Source of the DNA: Shewanella sp. ANA-3
Lineage (GTDB): Bacteria; Pseudomonadota; Gammaproteobacteria; Enterobacterales; Shewanellaceae
Assembly (NCBI RefSeq): GCF_000203935.1
Contig: NC_008577.1
Location: forward strand, 3,720,001-3,784,000
Length of the DNA: 64,000 nt
Direction of reading: 5' to 3'
Shown: positions 33,033 through 44,546 of the stretch, piece by piece
Layout: every line of letters starts with the position of its first letter
Position numbering within the stretch: position 1 is the first letter of the stretch
Notes under the pieces: model-generated
The model's input: only the letters and a program-made list of their open reading frames with translations
The model's database searches: none
Told to the model about the DNA's origin: nothing
Program-made: the position numbers and the translations under genes

Positions 33033-36000
33033 TTACTCATCAATATGATAATAAATTTTGTTTACCCCTAAACCTGAAGCCACATTTATCGTGCCACTGT
33101 ATTCACCATTTTCATTTTTATCACCTTTGCCAACACCAATAATATAAATATAAGGATCTTTTCCTGTTTCAGGTGCAGGGATCACTATTTGTGGGGTATC
33201 AGGCACACGCTCTCCAAGTTCGTAGTACAGTTGGGAAAATGTTCTTGTCCCTTTATGTAAATCAAACGCATAAAGTTTACCACTACCAGAAACAACACAT
33301 ACATTATCAGCAACAGAGTCCGCCGGAGGAGAATAAGACGTGAAATACACCTTACCATCAATAATTAGTGCAGCGGTTAAACTTTTCTCACCGACTCCTG
33401 AAAAATCATAAAACCAACCTAACTTAGTACTAAAGCTAATATTATCTGTCTCTGAAGTGGGGGCACTTGATGAAACGTCATACAAATTGTTGATAGTAAT
33501 AGCTGAAGGAATGTTACTACCAGTAAAACTCTTAGTGACCACATTACGATCTTGAAGCATGAAAAACATATCATTAACGCTTGTACTTGAAGGACTAGGC
33601 CTCATACCACTACCAACAGCAACAGCATCATAGGGAACATTTTGAGATGTCTTGGTTGTGACAGTCTCACCTCCTGTCGTCACTGATACTTCAGATAAAT
33701 TTGTAAACATCGTTTGTGCAACAACTGGCTCAGCGAAGAACCGCCGGTTATCACTATTAGTTCCCCCCAATGATGCGAATTTGAACGCAGTCCAAGTATC
33801 AATACTCGCACTTGGTAAATCCATCCGCCAAATGTTACCAGTAACATCTGACGCATAAATTCGGTCTGTATAACCATCATTGTTGCTGTCAAGTACAGCG
33901 ACAGAATTAGGAATACTGCCTTGAATATCTGGTAGTACAGTAGCTCCACTAGCTGAGCCACCAAAGGAGTGTATTAAGATTCCCTTCTCAGCATCAACAA
34001 TATAGACAGCTCGTCCCGATGGTGAACTAGATGGAGTAGCATCGAAGCTCACATCATATCCTCCCCCAAAAATCAGAACAGGTTTTTCATAGCCCACTAT
34101 TTTAGTGACAATAGGCTCAGACCAAGTCTGACCAAGATCAGCAAAACCATCTGTAGAAGGATTAATAGTCCACATCAGAGAGGGGTTATCAGGATTAGTC
34201 ACATTTAATGCATAATAAGATGAGCCACCTCGGCGCATACCTGCAAAAACCCACGCTTTGTTTACTTTACCTGTTGAATCGGTCTCAGTATATGCAACTG
34301 GAGAGGAATCCATTCCATAAACTGTGTGTACACCGGATGGATCATTTGTTCTAAGCTCAAATAAATTAGGTAGAAGCTCATAAGGAATAAATCCCCATGT
34401 TTCGGATACTGCCTCTCCACCATCCTTAAACATATGTAAAACACCTTGGTTAGTACCAAGAATAATTCTGATATCTGTTGCCGTTTTACTACCAAAATTC
34501 AATGCAAGTGGTTTTGAATGCAAAGGATCGCCCATTACATCATTACGTTTATCAGTTGTGCTACCATTTTTATTGTCATCGTCAACATCAATACCTTTCA
34601 GCCAGTCCAAAGTATTAGCGACTTCATCGATACTGGTTCTCATAAAGGTAGCTAAAGCTTGATCGCCTCCTGCGGCATTTTGTGCATTTGATAATGTCAG
34701 AGGAGACAAACTACTAGCCCCTCCTAAATTACTTAAAATAGTTCGGTTCGCTTGGCTCTTTATTTGAGCAGAAGCACCACCAACCTCTACCTTATTTCCA
34801 TCTTTTTGACTTGCACAATCAGACCAAATAGTACAAGCCGTATCTTTAATATTACCATTATCAGCAATTGCAGCATTTCCTTGACTATCCACTAAGGTTC
34901 CATCGCCTGTTACCTTAAGTTTTTTTAAGTTACCACTCCAACGTGGGCCTTTGCCTGGTAAAAACATCGCATAGTAAGCAGCATCAAAAGTTTGAGTTCT
35001 ATCAAAGTTATTACTGGCAATGCTTGGAGAGGTAAAACTAGAGTCGATATTCAGAATATTTGATAATGCATCATTAAGTGCGTTTTGTAACTCTAAACTA
35101 TTCTGAGCCGCAAAATATAACCCCCCACCACGTTTAGCTGTTTCAGCTAATAAAGGAGCAGCATCTTCAGCACCTTTACTAAAACCAATAGTATAAGTGC
35201 GTACATTTTGCATTTGTTCAGTGTTAGAGCTATCCAGCTTATTGATCAAATCATTATTGAACATATAACTTGCTAGTGCTGGTAAATAGCTTGGTGTATC
35301 TAAATTTTTAGAAAATGAAGAATAATCTCCATCTTTACTTCCTGTCGAAGTTAAGCTTATAACATCATTGTTAGCACTTTTATCGACAGTTGGCGAACCA
35401 TCAGTTACATAAATAACATAGGCAATATCTGTACAAACCTTAAACGGACTACTATAAGCCCCTCCTTTTTCAACAGAAGTGTCATACGGAGGGCGGTTTC
35501 CTACATAAGAACCGTAATCGGTATCGCCATGTCCATACTTCACTCCTTGACCTGCAAAGTAACGATAGGCTTCATACATAGTCTCACACAAAGGTGTATT
35601 AGTTTTTGCCGGTAACTTATCAATAGTTAAGAGCAAGCTGTCTCGAGCAGCATCCGTCATTTGTGTAATACCAGAAACTATCCGGCCACCATCCCGATTA
35701 CCCTCATTAGGATAATTGTAATTAAAAACAGCTAATCCAAAATCAACCGTGGGTGTAGAGCTAATAATATTAGATATAGCTTTTTTTGCGATATCTAATC
35801 GAGCAACTTTCATAGTTGGTAATTTCCCAGCCTTAGATAACCAATACCATCTTAAATAATTGTCACTATAAAAAGTGACTGGCTGACCAACACCAAAATC
35901 CGTATTTTTCGCTGCAGCTAAGGCATCCCCCCATGTGCTACTAGGATAGGATGAAATGAAATATGGATATGCCTTCTTTTTCTTGCCAGAACCAGTAGTT

Positions 36001-36539
36001 AAGCCATTAGCAGGAAACCCATCATTATAAGAAGATGAGTTATTAGGATCTACTTTAGTAATATCTTCCCAACAATCCACGATAGTGATGTTGCGTCCAT
36101 CTGTTTCGGGAAGTTCTTTCCATACACCAGTCGTACCGCTCGATGTAAACTCACGAATATAACCTGTAAAACGCCCATATTGATCCAATGCTGCTTTACT
36201 TTGATTACAGCCGTTAATACTGGCACTGAAATTTCGTCTATCAGAATTTGTATCAGGTGTTGGTAATGCGCCACCACCAACTGTGTAATAAATCCGGCTG
36301 TCGCTGTAACCAGAGCCACTTACAGGGGGATAATCATAACTAGGATCATAATCAACCACTTGAGTAATCTCTTCGGTTGACATACTCCCTGAGTTGTCAA
36401 AAATAACCAAGACTTTAGGCCTAGCTCCCGTGCGAGTCGTCGACTCTTTAACATATAATTCTGTATCATCGCCAAAGGTTGAAACTGGCGCTGCAATAAA
36501 TGCAAACAATGTACAAAAAGTGAGTGGTTTGATTAACAT
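33033..36539 (-). CDS. pilY1: Type IV pilus tip protein PilY1
   Basis: A 1168-residue exported protein. It has a signal peptide (about 1-23), a von Willebrand A domain with the MIDAS motif DNSGS at residues 48-52, and a C-terminal PilY/PilC propeller. The propeller carries the GDPLHSKPL motif (about residue 680) and a calcium-loop DSNNDGYTD at 884-892, as in the calcium-sensing site that controls retraction in P. aeruginosa PilY1. It sits at the pilus tip and works as adhesin and regulator of extension. It begins only 3 bases after pilX and is followed by pilE. Confidence 0.92.
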   Translation of the reverse strand: MLIKPLTFCTLFAFIAAPVSTFGDDTELYVKESTTRTGARPKVLVIFDNSGSMSTEEITQVVDYDPSYDYPPVSGSGYSDSRIYYTVGGGALPTPDTNSDRRNFSASINGCNQSKAALDQYGRFTGYIREFTSSGTTGVWKELPETDGRNITIVDCWEDITKVDPNNSSSYNDGFPANGLTTGSGKKKKAYPYFISSYPSSTWGDALAAAKNTDFGVGQPVTFYSDNYLRWYWLSKAGKLPTMKVARLDIAKKAISNIISSTPTVDFGLAVFNYNYPNEGNRDGGRIVSGITQMTDAARDSLLLTIDKLPAKTNTPLCETMYEAYRYFAGQGVKYGHGDTDYGSYVGNRPPYDTSVEKGGAYSSPFKVCTDIAYVIYVTDGSPTVDKSANNDVISLTSTGSKDGDYSSFSKNLDTPSYLPALASYMFNNDLINKLDSSNTEQMQNVRTYTIGFSKGAEDAAPLLAETAKRGGGLYFAAQNSLELQNALNDALSNILNIDSSFTSPSIASNNFDRTQTFDAAYYAMFLPGKGPRWSGNLKKLKVTGDGTLVDSQGNAAIADNGNIKDTACTIWSDCASQKDGNKVEVGGASAQIKSQANRTILSNLGGASSLSPLTLSNAQNAAGGDQALATFMRTSIDEVANTLDWLKGIDVDDDNKNGSTTDKRNDVMGDPLHSKPLALNFGSKTATDIRIILGTNQGVLHMFKDGGEAVSETWGFIPYELLPNLFELRTNDPSGVHTVYGMDSSPVAYTETDSTGKVNKAWVFAGMRRGGSSYYALNVTNPDNPSLMWTINPSTDGFADLGQTWSEPIVTKIVGYEKPVLIFGGGYDVSFDATPSSSPSGRAVYIVDAEKGILIHSFGGSASGATVLPDIQGSIPNSVAVLDSNNDGYTDRIYASDVTGNIWRMDLPSASIDTWTAFKFASLGGTNSDNRRFFAEPVVAQTMFTNLSEVSVTTGGETVTTKTSQNVPYDAVAVGSGMRPSPSSTSVNDMFFMLQDRNVVTKSFTGSNIPSAITINNLYDVSSSAPTSETDNISFSTKLGWFYDFSGVGEKSLTAALIIDGKVYFTSYSPPADSVADNVCVVSGSGKLYAFDLHKGTRTFSQLYYELGERVPDTPQIVIPAPETGKDPYIYIIGVGKGDKNENGEYSGTINVASGLGVNKIYYHIDE

Positions 36540-36542
36540 ATC

Positions 36543-37007
36543 TTAACTCCCAGCTATTACTTCTTGTTCCACCAACGTAACAACAGTTAGCCGTCCTAAA
36601 TTATCACGACCAAAATTAACTGTACTGTTAATTTCCACTCGTCGGCAATTAATGAGATTTCCACCATTAGCTCTCGAACTCCGTTGACATCCCACATCTT
36701 TAGCACCAATAACGATATTACCACTTGCATCAACTTCGAATGGAATGGGGGTTAATATCTGTTGAGCACCAAATTCAGCTGTAGTTGCTATATTTGATAA
36801 CGTTGCCAAACTTGTTCCTTTATTAGCCTCGATCGCAGCTTCTAAACCACCATCAGCAATGGCTTTAGCTTCTATTCTTTCTGCGCCAGCACCTGACATT
36901 CGTAGCGATTGTGTGGAGTTAACCGCCAATGCAACACCAATAACTGTCATGAGGACCAAGACAATTAATGCAAAAAACAACACTATCCCTTTCTGCTTTC
37001 TCATCAC
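36543..37007 (-). CDS. pilX: Type IV pilus minor assembly protein PilX
   Basis: A 154-residue PilX-type minor pilin. The N-terminus MMRKQKG is followed by IVLFFALIVLVLMTVIGVAL, a pilin-like helix that lacks the canonical Glu5 (FFALI), as is usual in the PilX/GspK group. The mature part has a single cysteine pair (VGCQRSS, INCRRVE). It helps form the priming tip complex with PilV and PilW. Confidence 0.87.
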   Translation of the reverse strand: MMRKQKGIVLFFALIVLVLMTVIGVALAVNSTQSLRMSGAGAERIEAKAIADGGLEAAIEANKGTSLATLSNIATTAEFGAQQILTPIPFEVDASGNIVIGAKDVGCQRSSRANGGNLINCRRVEINSTVNFGRDNLGRLTVVTLVEQEVIAGS

Positions 37008-37019
37008 TCATGGCCTCAA

Positions 37020-38012
37020 TTAACTGCGTATAAGCACTGGATTTTCCAATACTATGGTTGTCGACAATACCTTACGACGATAATGGTCGTTAGCAGGAAT
37101 TGTGATGGTTTTGTCTCCCAAAAGGTACTCAGTCTCGTTGGTATAGCTCTTGTCTTCGTTAATCGATCTCACCAGTACAAACGCTTTTATCGCGACCAAT
37201 CGCTGAAAGCCTTCGTTATCCCACATCAATGATGTGACATCTTCAGCAGGCATAAAGCTATCAGGAGTGCTATCCCCATCATTATCAAAACCATATAAGA
37301 ATCGAATATTCTCAATGCCTTCAACTAACTGCTCATCGTTACTCATGCCTGTACTGGTTAAGGTTTTACGCCTTAGGATAGGTATTTGATTTGCGTCGTT
37401 TGCAATAAAATACACATGGTGTTGATATTCCCATGTTCTCGGATTTTCAAGCGCTGTGGTAGGAGCACCAACAAAAAATACCGCCTGAGAGGAGTTCGCA
37501 GCCACATACACAGAGCTTGAGTTCCCCGCTGCGACATTAGGTCCAATAAAGCGTTTTAGCTGCAAAACATCTGTATCTGCATTAACATCACTGTTCCCCA
37601 AACAACTAAGATGAGTACTTGTTGCAGTATTCTCATACCCCCACAAACGCCTAAAATGAGCCGGCTGGTTATTAGGCAGCGTCGCGTTATTCAGCCCATC
37701 GCCGACACAATCAGCGGTTATGGTCGTGACCTCGATATTGGTATTTGTCCCGACGATAAAATCAGTCCCCGTTAAATCCCCCATAAAACCTAACTGGCTA
37801 ATATCTCTTTCCATAATGGCCAAGGCTATACGACCATTCTCTTGTAACTGATTAAACTGACTTGTCGTCGTGACGTTTGATGACGACATGCTAAACATAG
37901 TAAAAACACCGGCAGTCAAAAAAAGCCCGATGACCATAGCGACCATCAACTCAACGAGTGACATTCCCCGTTCCATGGTTTTACTTAACTTCATACGAAA
38001 TGATTTTTTCAT
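37020..38012 (-). CDS. pilW: Type IV pilus minor assembly protein PilW
   Basis: A 330-residue PilW. The prepilin site is in MERG followed by MSLVELMVAMVIGLFLTAGV with Glu5. The large C-terminal domain contains the PilW pattern ENIRFLYGFDNDGDSTPD, which looks like a calcium-binding loop. Its ATG directly follows the pilV stop with no gap. It is part of the pilVWXY1E minor-pilin set. Confidence 0.9.
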   Translation of the reverse strand: MKKSFRMKLSKTMERGMSLVELMVAMVIGLFLTAGVFTMFSMSSSNVTTTSQFNQLQENGRIALAIMERDISQLGFMGDLTGTDFIVGTNTNIEVTTITADCVGDGLNNATLPNNQPAHFRRLWGYENTATSTHLSCLGNSDVNADTDVLQLKRFIGPNVAAGNSSSVYVAANSSQAVFFVGAPTTALENPRTWEYQHHVYFIANDANQIPILRRKTLTSTGMSNDEQLVEGIENIRFLYGFDNDGDSTPDSFMPAEDVTSLMWDNEGFQRLVAIKAFVLVRSINEDKSYTNETEYLLGDKTITIPANDHYRRKVLSTTIVLENPVLIRS

Positions 38013-38573
38013 CTAAATAATCACTGTCTTAAGTGAAAAAATGCGCCTATTTTTAGTGTCAGCACCACAAGTGTCTGCAGCATCTGCAACGGCTGAGGTA
38101 TCAATATTGGTCTCGCGTATACCTCGCCAAGTAATCACAACGAGCACATCACGATTATTCACTTCAATACAAGCCGTAGGAGAGTCCAATCCCCCAACGT
38201 TTTGAGTGCCAACAGTCTCAGACTCTCCGGTTAACGAAGATTGCCATTCAAAAATATCCCACAACTTCAATTCTGTTGGATTGCAAAGTGTTGTGTTTTC
38301 ACACACCTTTGCGACAGAACTTGGGGCGCCAGTGTATTCTCCGGCATAGCTATCAAGCTGTGTTCGGTTTAGCTTCATGCGGTTGATAATATCATTGGCG
38401 TAATAGGAGGCTTGTGTTTGCTGAAAGGATTCAAAGCTGCCGCGTTTAGCCACAATGTGTAAATTAAAAATACCGATCAAGCCAATCACTAGAATCACCA
38501 ATGCGACAAGCACTTCAATTAAAGAGAAGCCCCTTTGAATTCTGTTATGCGTCAATCGTTCGAATTTAGTCAT
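38013..38573 (-). CDS. pilV: Type IV pilus modification/minor pilin PilV
   Basis: A 186-residue minor pilin. The class III signal ends RG before FSLIEVLVALVILVIGLIGI with Glu5, typical of PilV. The mature part has conserved pairs of cysteines (KVCENTTLC) and ends in FSLKTVII. First gene of the operon pilV-pilW-pilX-pilY1-pilE-tapY2. It is 215 bases downstream of ispH on the same strand, but a terminator lies between. Confidence 0.9.
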   Translation of the reverse strand: MTKFERLTHNRIQRGFSLIEVLVALVILVIGLIGIFNLHIVAKRGSFESFQQTQASYYANDIINRMKLNRTQLDSYAGEYTGAPSSVAKVCENTTLCNPTELKLWDIFEWQSSLTGESETVGTQNVGGLDSPTACIEVNNRDVLVVITWRGIRETNIDTSAVADAADTCGADTKNRRIFSLKTVII

Positions 38574-38738
38574 ATTTTTGACAAGCTTTTCAGCTATTTA
38601 CCCTTTTAAATCTTAATCTTACGATAAAAACATTACTAGCAGTTAATAATAGATGAGTAAAATGTAAGTAGCCAGTAACAATAGCATATAAGCGTTAATT
38701 CCATTATGCCTTGTTTGTATTTGGTGAATTTTGATAAT

Positions 38739-38765
38739 AAAAAAGAGGCCATTGGCCTCTTTTTA
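38739..38765 (-). terminator. Intrinsic terminator of the ileS-lspA-slpA-ispH operon
   Basis: AAAAAGAGGCC and GGCCTCTTTTT arms around ATT, with A/T runs on both sides, just past the ispH stop. Confidence 0.9.
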
Positions 38766-38788
38766 TTCATCATATTGATTCGAATGAA

Positions 38789-39745
38789 CTAGCGTAATTC
38801 CGCTGGTACAGCAAAGACGGTATCTTCTTTACGTCCTTCAACTTCGGTAACGACACTCGGTGCTAATTTCGCAATCGCTTGAACCACTTGCTGAACCAGC
38901 ACTTCTGGTGCCGATGCGCCTGCGGTCACCGCAACTTTAGTCACATTTTCAAACCAAGATGAATCGATATCATCCGCGGTATCAACCAGATAAGATTGAG
39001 TCCCCGTCTTTAATGCCAATTCACGCAAGCGGTTAGAGTTAGAGCTGTTTTTCGAGCCGACCACAATTAACAGATCCACATCGGCCGATAAGTTCCGCAC
39101 TGCATCCTGACGGTTTTGCGTCGCGTAACAAATATCATCCTTACGCGGACCTTCAATCGAAGGAAAACGCTTTTGCAATGCGGTGATAATATCGAGGGTA
39201 TCATCTACCGAGAGCGTTGTTTGAGTCACGAAGCAGAGGTTATTTGGATCACGAACTTCTAAAGTTTCGACATCCGCAGGAGATTCAATCAGATAAACAC
39301 CACCATTAGGGTTATCGTATTGCCCCATGGTGCCTTCCACCTCTGGATGTCCCTCATGGCCAATCAAAATACATTCAATCCCCTTGCGGCTCGCTCGAGT
39401 AACCTGCAAATGCACTTTGGTGACTAATGGACAAGTCGCATCGAAAACACGCAACCCACGCGCCTTAGCCTCGGCACGCACAGCCTGAGAAACTCCATGA
39501 GCACTGAAGATAACAATATTGTTATCCGGTACTTGGTCTAACTCTTCGACAAAAACGGCACCGCGGTCCTTCAGATTTTGCACTACATAGCGGTTATGCA
39601 CCACTTCATGGCGAACATAAATCGGCGGCGAAAATAACTCAAGTGCGCGCTCAACAATACTAATGGCGCGATCCACACCAGCACAAAAGCCGCGAGGATT
39701 GGCCAGCATAATATTTAAACTTGGGCTGGTAGGATCTAATTTCAT
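38789..39745 (-). CDS. ispH: 4-hydroxy-3-methylbut-2-enyl diphosphate reductase
   Basis: A 318-residue iron-sulfur enzyme that completes the MEP pathway to IPP and DMAPP. The three cluster cysteines are seen: C21 in [12 protein letters not shown], one in [12 protein letters not shown] and one in [11 protein letters not shown]. The catalytic Glu region is in [14 protein letters not shown]. Last gene of the ileS-lspA-slpA-ispH operon; it starts 1 base after the slpA stop. Confidence 0.95.
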   Translation of the reverse strand: MKLDPTSPSLNIMLANPRGFCAGVDRAISIVERALELFSPPIYVRHEVVHNRYVVQNLKDRGAVFVEELDQVPDNNIVIFSAHGVSQAVRAEAKARGLRVFDATCPLVTKVHLQVTRASRKGIECILIGHEGHPEVEGTMGQYDNPNGGVYLIESPADVETLEVRDPNNLCFVTQTTLSVDDTLDIITALQKRFPSIEGPRKDDICYATQNRQDAVRNLSADVDLLIVVGSKNSSNSNRLRELALKTGTQSYLVDTADDIDSSWFENVTKVAVTAGASAPEVLVQQVVQAIAKLAPSVVTEVEGRKEDTVFAVPAELR

Positions 39746-39746
39746 C

Positions 39747-40169
39747 TTACAATACCTTCACCACGTCGAGTTCAAATGTCACTTTGCGTCCCGCCAGAGG
39801 GTGATTGAGATCGACCGTAATCGAATCGCCCGCAACCTCACGCACAATTCCGGGGATCTCACTGCCGCCTGGGCCTGCGAAACTGACGATAACGCCAACT
39901 TCAAGCTCCATATCGGCTGGGAAGCGGGTTCTATCCATATAATGAATCGCATCGGGATTTGACTCACCAAACGCATCGACCGCTTCAAGCGTAAAGTTGT
40001 GCTTATCGCCTTCATTCAAGGAAACAAGTTGCGCTTCAAATGCAGGGCTTAAAGTACCATCACCGATATTAAGGCGTGCTGGCTTACCCGAGGCTTTAGT
40101 GCTATCGGCGGTCGAACCATCTTCAAGCACAATATTCATATGGCACAATAACGAACGTGTCACAGTCAC
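39747..40169 (-). CDS. slpA: FKBP-type peptidyl-prolyl isomerase (SlpA/FkpB)
   Basis: A 140-residue SlyD-like FKBP isomerase that lacks SlyD's metal tail. The FKBP core is [16 protein letters not shown] to [22 protein letters not shown], with an insert-in-flap domain in the middle, and ends [17 protein letters not shown], the SlyD/FkpB signature. GTG start overlaps the lspA stop by one base (TAGTG) and follows GAGGTG. In E. coli the counterpart fkpB lies in the same place. Confidence 0.9.
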   Translation of the reverse strand: MTVTRSLLCHMNIVLEDGSTADSTKASGKPARLNIGDGTLSPAFEAQLVSLNEGDKHNFTLEAVDAFGESNPDAIHYMDRTRFPADMELEVGVIVSFAGPGGSEIPGIVREVAGDSITVDLNHPLAGRKVTFELDVVKVL

Positions 40170-40681
40170 TACTTCACCTCTTCGGTTTTATCTTGTTCGG
40201 ATTTGCTGTTAAAAAACGAATCCCAAATGATCAGCACGGCGCCGATAAAAATCGCGGAATCGGCGATATTAAAGGCGGGATAATGGCTCTTGCCCCAATA
40301 AAAATCGATAAAATCCACCACAAAACCGTGCATCAATCGATCGATTAAGTTACCTAGGGCGCCACCAATCACTAAGGTGTAAGCCAAGTTTAACTTCCAG
40401 AGGGATGCCGATTGCTTGCGCAGCCACACAGTCAACAAGGTACTGAAACCAACAGCCACTAAGGTAAATAACCAACGTTGCCAACCGCCCGCTTCGCTTA
40501 AAAAGCTAAATGCGGCGCCATAGTTACGTACATAGGTGAAATTAAAAAAAGGTAATAACTTCACCGATTCGAACAAATCAAAATTGGCTAAGACCCATTG
40601 TTTAGATAGTTGATCGGCCAAAAACACCAATACAACTACCCAATACCAACGTAAGCCACTGTCTTTCCAAGTTAATGGCAT
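40169..40681 (-). CDS. lspA: Lipoprotein signal peptidase II
   Basis: A 170-residue inner-membrane aspartyl protease that cuts lipoprotein signal peptides before the diacylglyceryl cysteine. It has four membrane spans. The catalytic Asp motifs are GALGNLIDRL (about residue 120) and NIADSAIFIGA (about 145). The conserved NFTYVRNYGAAFS is present. It serves the lipoproteins of this window, such as Hex and RlpA. It lies between ileS and slpA. Confidence 0.94.
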   Translation of the reverse strand: MPLTWKDSGLRWYWVVVLVFLADQLSKQWVLANFDLFESVKLLPFFNFTYVRNYGAAFSFLSEAGGWQRWLFTLVAVGFSTLLTVWLRKQSASLWKLNLAYTLVIGGALGNLIDRLMHGFVVDFIDFYWGKSHYPAFNIADSAIFIGAVLIIWDSFFNSKSEQDKTEEVK

Positions 40682-40690
40682 ACAGATCCT

Positions 40691-43513
40691 TTACGCAAAC
40701 AGACGAACTTCGCCGTCACCTTCAATATTGGTTACGCAGCGATGGCACAGCGTTGGGTGAGCCTCAATCGTGCCCACTTCTTCCCTATGGTGCCAACAAC
40801 GTTCGCATTTCTCTGCTGTTGTTGCATTTACCTCTAACTTCAATGAAGCCAATTCAGTTTCAACGGCATCGCTTGTCGCATCTGCCAATGGCAATACTTT
40901 GGCTTCTGAAGTTAACAGGACAAAACGCAGCTCATCACCAATATGCGTTAACTGTTCAGTTAAAGCAGCATCGGCAAACAGCGTGACTTCGGCGTCTAAG
41001 GAGCCGCCAATACGTTTATCGCGGCGCGCTTGCTCGATGACCTTGTTGACTTCGTTACGCACAGTCAGCAGATTTTCCCAGTACGCATCACTTAAATCAG
41101 TATCTAAAGTGATAGATTGCAGATCTTGGTACCATTCTTGGGTAAACACATAAGCATCACGTTGACCAGGCAGTAATTGCCACACTTCATCGGCAGTAAA
41201 GCTCAGGATTGGCGCAATCCAACGCACCATAGCCTCAGCAATGTGGAACAGTGCAGATTGGCAGCTACGGCGGGCATGGCCCTCTTGCTTAGCTGTATAT
41301 TGACGGTCTTTGATGATGTCTAAGTAGAAGCTACCTAGCTCAACCGAGCAGAACTGCATCAGCTTTTGCGTCACAATATGGAAGTTATATTGCTCGTAAG
41401 CTTCAATGATTTCTTGCTGCAGTGCTGCCGCGCGTCGCACCGCCCAGCGGTCTAACGCTACCATATCTTCTACAGCCACTAAGTCCTTAGCAGGGTCGAA
41501 GCCATTAAGGTTCGCCAGTAAGAAACGAGCGGTGTTACGAATACGGCGATAAGCATCGGCGCTACGGTTTAAGATTTCATCCGATACTGTCATTTCACCG
41601 CTGTAGTCGGTTGCAGCAACCCAAAGACGCAGAATATCCGCACCTAGCTTGTTGGTGACTTGCTGCGGCGCAATAACGTTACCGATAGATTTCGACATCT
41701 TGCGACCTTTACCATCAACGGTAAAGCCGTGGGTCAGCACTTGCTTGTAAGGTGCTTTGCCAGTCATAGCGGTAGAAATCATCAGAGATGACATAAACCA
41801 ACCACGGTGTTGGTCGCTACCTTCAAGGTATAAATCGACACCATGACCATGAAACTCTGGGCGCGCGCCTACCACAGAAGCAAAGGTTGAACCTGAGTCG
41901 TACCATACGTCTAAGGTATCGGTCACTTTGCGGTATTGTTCTGCTTCTTCACCCAGTAATTCGGCAGCATCGAGATCCCACCAAGCTTGAATGCCTTCTT
42001 GCTCAATGCGGTTGGCTACACGTGCCATTAACGACACGCTGTCAGGGTGCAGCTCTTCAGTTTCGCGGTGTACGAATAAGGTAATTGGCACGCCCCAAGT
42101 ACGTTGACGGGAGATACACCAATCAGGGCGATTCTCAACCATCTTCTCGATACGGCTTTGGCCCCAGTCAGGGATCCACTGAGTCTGCTCAATTTCGCTT
42201 AATGCTTGCTTGCGCAGGTTTTGGTTATCCATTGAGATAAACCATTGCGGCGTAGCACGGAAGATAATGGGCGTTTTATGGCGCCAGCAGTGTGGGTAGC
42301 TGTGACGGTACGCAACATGGTGTAATAGCGCGCCTTTTTCTTTCAGCAGTGCAACCACATTGTCGTTTGCTTTAAATACGTGTTGACCAGCAAAAAACTC
42401 AGTGTCTGGTTTGTAAACGCCGTTATCACCAACAGGGTTTGCTACTTCTAAACCGTATTTTTGGCCTACCACGAAGTCGTCTTGACCATGGCCAGGTGCA
42501 GTGTGAACCACACCCGTACCCGCGTCAGTCGTCACGTGGTCGCCTAAAATCGCAGGTACGTCAAAGGCTAAGAATGGATGCTTAAAGCGAACCAGCTCAA
42601 GTGCTACGCCTTTAACTTTACCTAACACGCTGTGGCTCTCGGCGCCGTAACGCGTCATACAAGCCTCAACTAACACATCGGCCAGAATAACTGCGTGAGT
42701 CGCGCCCTCTTTCGCAAATTCAACCAAGCTGTAATCCAGCTCAGGGCTGATAGATAACGCGCGGTTAGCTGGCAGCGTCCAAGGGGTGGTAGTCCAAATC
42801 ACCATAGCCACAGGATGTGAGTAATCGCTTACACCAAACTGAGCGGCTAAAGCTTTGCTATCAGTCGCAGTAAAGGCCACATCGATAGCGGGAGAGGTTT
42901 TATCCTCGTATTCCACTTCGGCTTCGGCAAGGGCTGAACCACAGTCTGTACACCAATGAACAGGCTTAACACCTTTATGTAAGTGACCGTTTTCAATCAC
43001 TTTAGATAAAGAGCGTACGATATTGGCTTCGGTAGCAAAGTCCATCGTTAAATAAGGCTTTTGCCAATCACCTAGCACGCCTAAACGAATAAAGTCGGCA
43101 CGTTGGCCATCGACTTGCTCGGCGGCATATTTACGGCATTCTTCACGGAATTCGGCCGCAGAAATTTTTTGACCAGGCTTACCGACTTTTTGCTCAACTT
43201 TCAGTTCAATTGGCAGACCGTGGCAATCCCAACCAGGCACATAAGGCGCGTCAAAACCTGACATGGTTTTTGACTTAACAATAATGTCCTTAAGAATTTT
43301 GTTGACTGAGTGACCAATATGAATACTGCCGTTCGCATACGGTGGACCGTCATGCAAAATAAAAGGTGTGCGGCCAATTCGGCTATCACGGATCTGCTGA
43401 TACAGACCGTCTTTCGTCCAGCGCTCTAACATCTCTGGCTCGCGATTTGCCAAATTACCACGCATCGGAAACTCAGTTTCCGGCAAATTCAAAGTAAATT
43501 TATAGTCGCTCAT
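40691..43513 (-). CDS. ileS: Isoleucyl-tRNA synthetase
   Basis: A 940-residue class I tRNA synthetase. HIGH-type motif SIHIGHSVN is near residue 65; the KMSKS motif ([10 protein letters not shown]) is near 605. The editing domain lies between (about 200-400; [12 protein letters not shown]). The C-terminal zinc site is [12 protein letters not shown] and CHRC. Length equals that of E. coli IleS. Operon order ribF-ileS-lspA-slpA-ispH is the gammaproteobacterial one. Confidence 0.96.
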   Translation of the reverse strand: MSDYKFTLNLPETEFPMRGNLANREPEMLERWTKDGLYQQIRDSRIGRTPFILHDGPPYANGSIHIGHSVNKILKDIIVKSKTMSGFDAPYVPGWDCHGLPIELKVEQKVGKPGQKISAAEFREECRKYAAEQVDGQRADFIRLGVLGDWQKPYLTMDFATEANIVRSLSKVIENGHLHKGVKPVHWCTDCGSALAEAEVEYEDKTSPAIDVAFTATDSKALAAQFGVSDYSHPVAMVIWTTTPWTLPANRALSISPELDYSLVEFAKEGATHAVILADVLVEACMTRYGAESHSVLGKVKGVALELVRFKHPFLAFDVPAILGDHVTTDAGTGVVHTAPGHGQDDFVVGQKYGLEVANPVGDNGVYKPDTEFFAGQHVFKANDNVVALLKEKGALLHHVAYRHSYPHCWRHKTPIIFRATPQWFISMDNQNLRKQALSEIEQTQWIPDWGQSRIEKMVENRPDWCISRQRTWGVPITLFVHRETEELHPDSVSLMARVANRIEQEGIQAWWDLDAAELLGEEAEQYRKVTDTLDVWYDSGSTFASVVGARPEFHGHGVDLYLEGSDQHRGWFMSSLMISTAMTGKAPYKQVLTHGFTVDGKGRKMSKSIGNVIAPQQVTNKLGADILRLWVAATDYSGEMTVSDEILNRSADAYRRIRNTARFLLANLNGFDPAKDLVAVEDMVALDRWAVRRAAALQQEIIEAYEQYNFHIVTQKLMQFCSVELGSFYLDIIKDRQYTAKQEGHARRSCQSALFHIAEAMVRWIAPILSFTADEVWQLLPGQRDAYVFTQEWYQDLQSITLDTDLSDAYWENLLTVRNEVNKVIEQARRDKRIGGSLDAEVTLFADAALTEQLTHIGDELRFVLLTSEAKVLPLADATSDAVETELASLKLEVNATTAEKCERCWHHREEVGTIEAHPTLCHRCVTNIEGDGEVRLFA

Positions 43514-43545
43514 TGATCCTATACCGTTAATTAAACTGATAAATA

Positions 43546-44481
43546 TCAGCCTGCATCGTTACCAAATAAAGCTCTGGCCTCATTTGCATCATTCAAAATC
43601 TGTTGTTTTAGTGCATCCAATGAATCAAAGGGTTGTTCATCGCGAAGTTTTGCCACTAACTCAACCTCAACATGCTTGCCATAAATGTCACCTTCAAAAT
43701 CAAAAAGATGCACCTCAAGCTGACAAACTTGACCATTTACAGTCGGGCGGAAACCAATGTTGGCAACCCCTTCATAAATATCGCTCTCATCCCAATAGAG
43801 TTTAACCGCAAACACCCCGCGCACGGGCACCACATTGCGTTTGAGGGCAATATTGGCGGTGGGGAAACCTATGGTGCGGCCAATTTTTTGGCCATGGGCC
43901 ACGCGGCCGCTTAAGGTAAAAGGATGACCGAGTAGGCGTCTCGCCTGCTCTAGGTTTCCTTTAGCCAATTGTTCTCTTACCGCAGTAGAACTCACGCGTT
44001 GCGAGCCCACCATAAAACTCTGGGTGCTTACCACGGTAAAGCCATAACGAGCTCCCGCCTGCATCAGCATTTCAAAATTGCCTTTTCGGCCTTGACCGAA
44101 GCAAAAGTCATCGCCAACGACGAGGTATTTCACCCCGAGCTTGCGCACCAGCAGTTCTTCGATGAAATGCTCAGCCGGTTGATCTGCAAAGGCACGATTG
44201 AAGTTAACACACACTAACCGTTCAACGCCTAACTCATCTAACAGGATGATTTTGTCCCGCAGTAAGCTCAAACGTGCGGGCGCATTCTCACCACGGAACA
44301 ACTCCTGTGGTTGAGGCTCAAATGTCATCACTGTCGGAGGTAATGAAAGCTGCTTGGCCTTTTGCACCAGATTGGCAATCACCTGTGCATGGCCGCGATG
44401 CACGCCATCAAAATTACCTATCGTCAGCACACAGCCATGGTGAGATGACAAAATGTTATGTATACCGCGGATTAATTCCAT
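43546..44481 (-). CDS. ribF: Bifunctional riboflavin kinase/FMN adenylyltransferase
   Basis: A 311-residue enzyme that makes FMN and FAD. The N-terminal adenylyltransferase contains [13 protein letters not shown] (about residues 21-33); the C-terminal flavokinase contains IGFPTANI (about 203-210). I start at the ATG at 44481 (MELIRGIHN, as in E. coli RibF), not at a TTG four codons upstream. It lies 32 bases before ileS. Confidence 0.94.
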   Translation of the reverse strand: MELIRGIHNILSSHHGCVLTIGNFDGVHRGHAQVIANLVQKAKQLSLPPTVMTFEPQPQELFRGENAPARLSLLRDKIILLDELGVERLVCVNFNRAFADQPAEHFIEELLVRKLGVKYLVVGDDFCFGQGRKGNFEMLMQAGARYGFTVVSTQSFMVGSQRVSSTAVREQLAKGNLEQARRLLGHPFTLSGRVAHGQKIGRTIGFPTANIALKRNVVPVRGVFAVKLYWDESDIYEGVANIGFRPTVNGQVCQLEVHLFDFEGDIYGKHVEVELVAKLRDEQPFDSLDALKQQILNDANEARALFGNDAG

Positions 44482-44546
44482 AACTTTAGACAACTGCCAA
44501 GCGCAAATCGGCTGATTATATAACAGCTAACGATAAGAATCAGCAA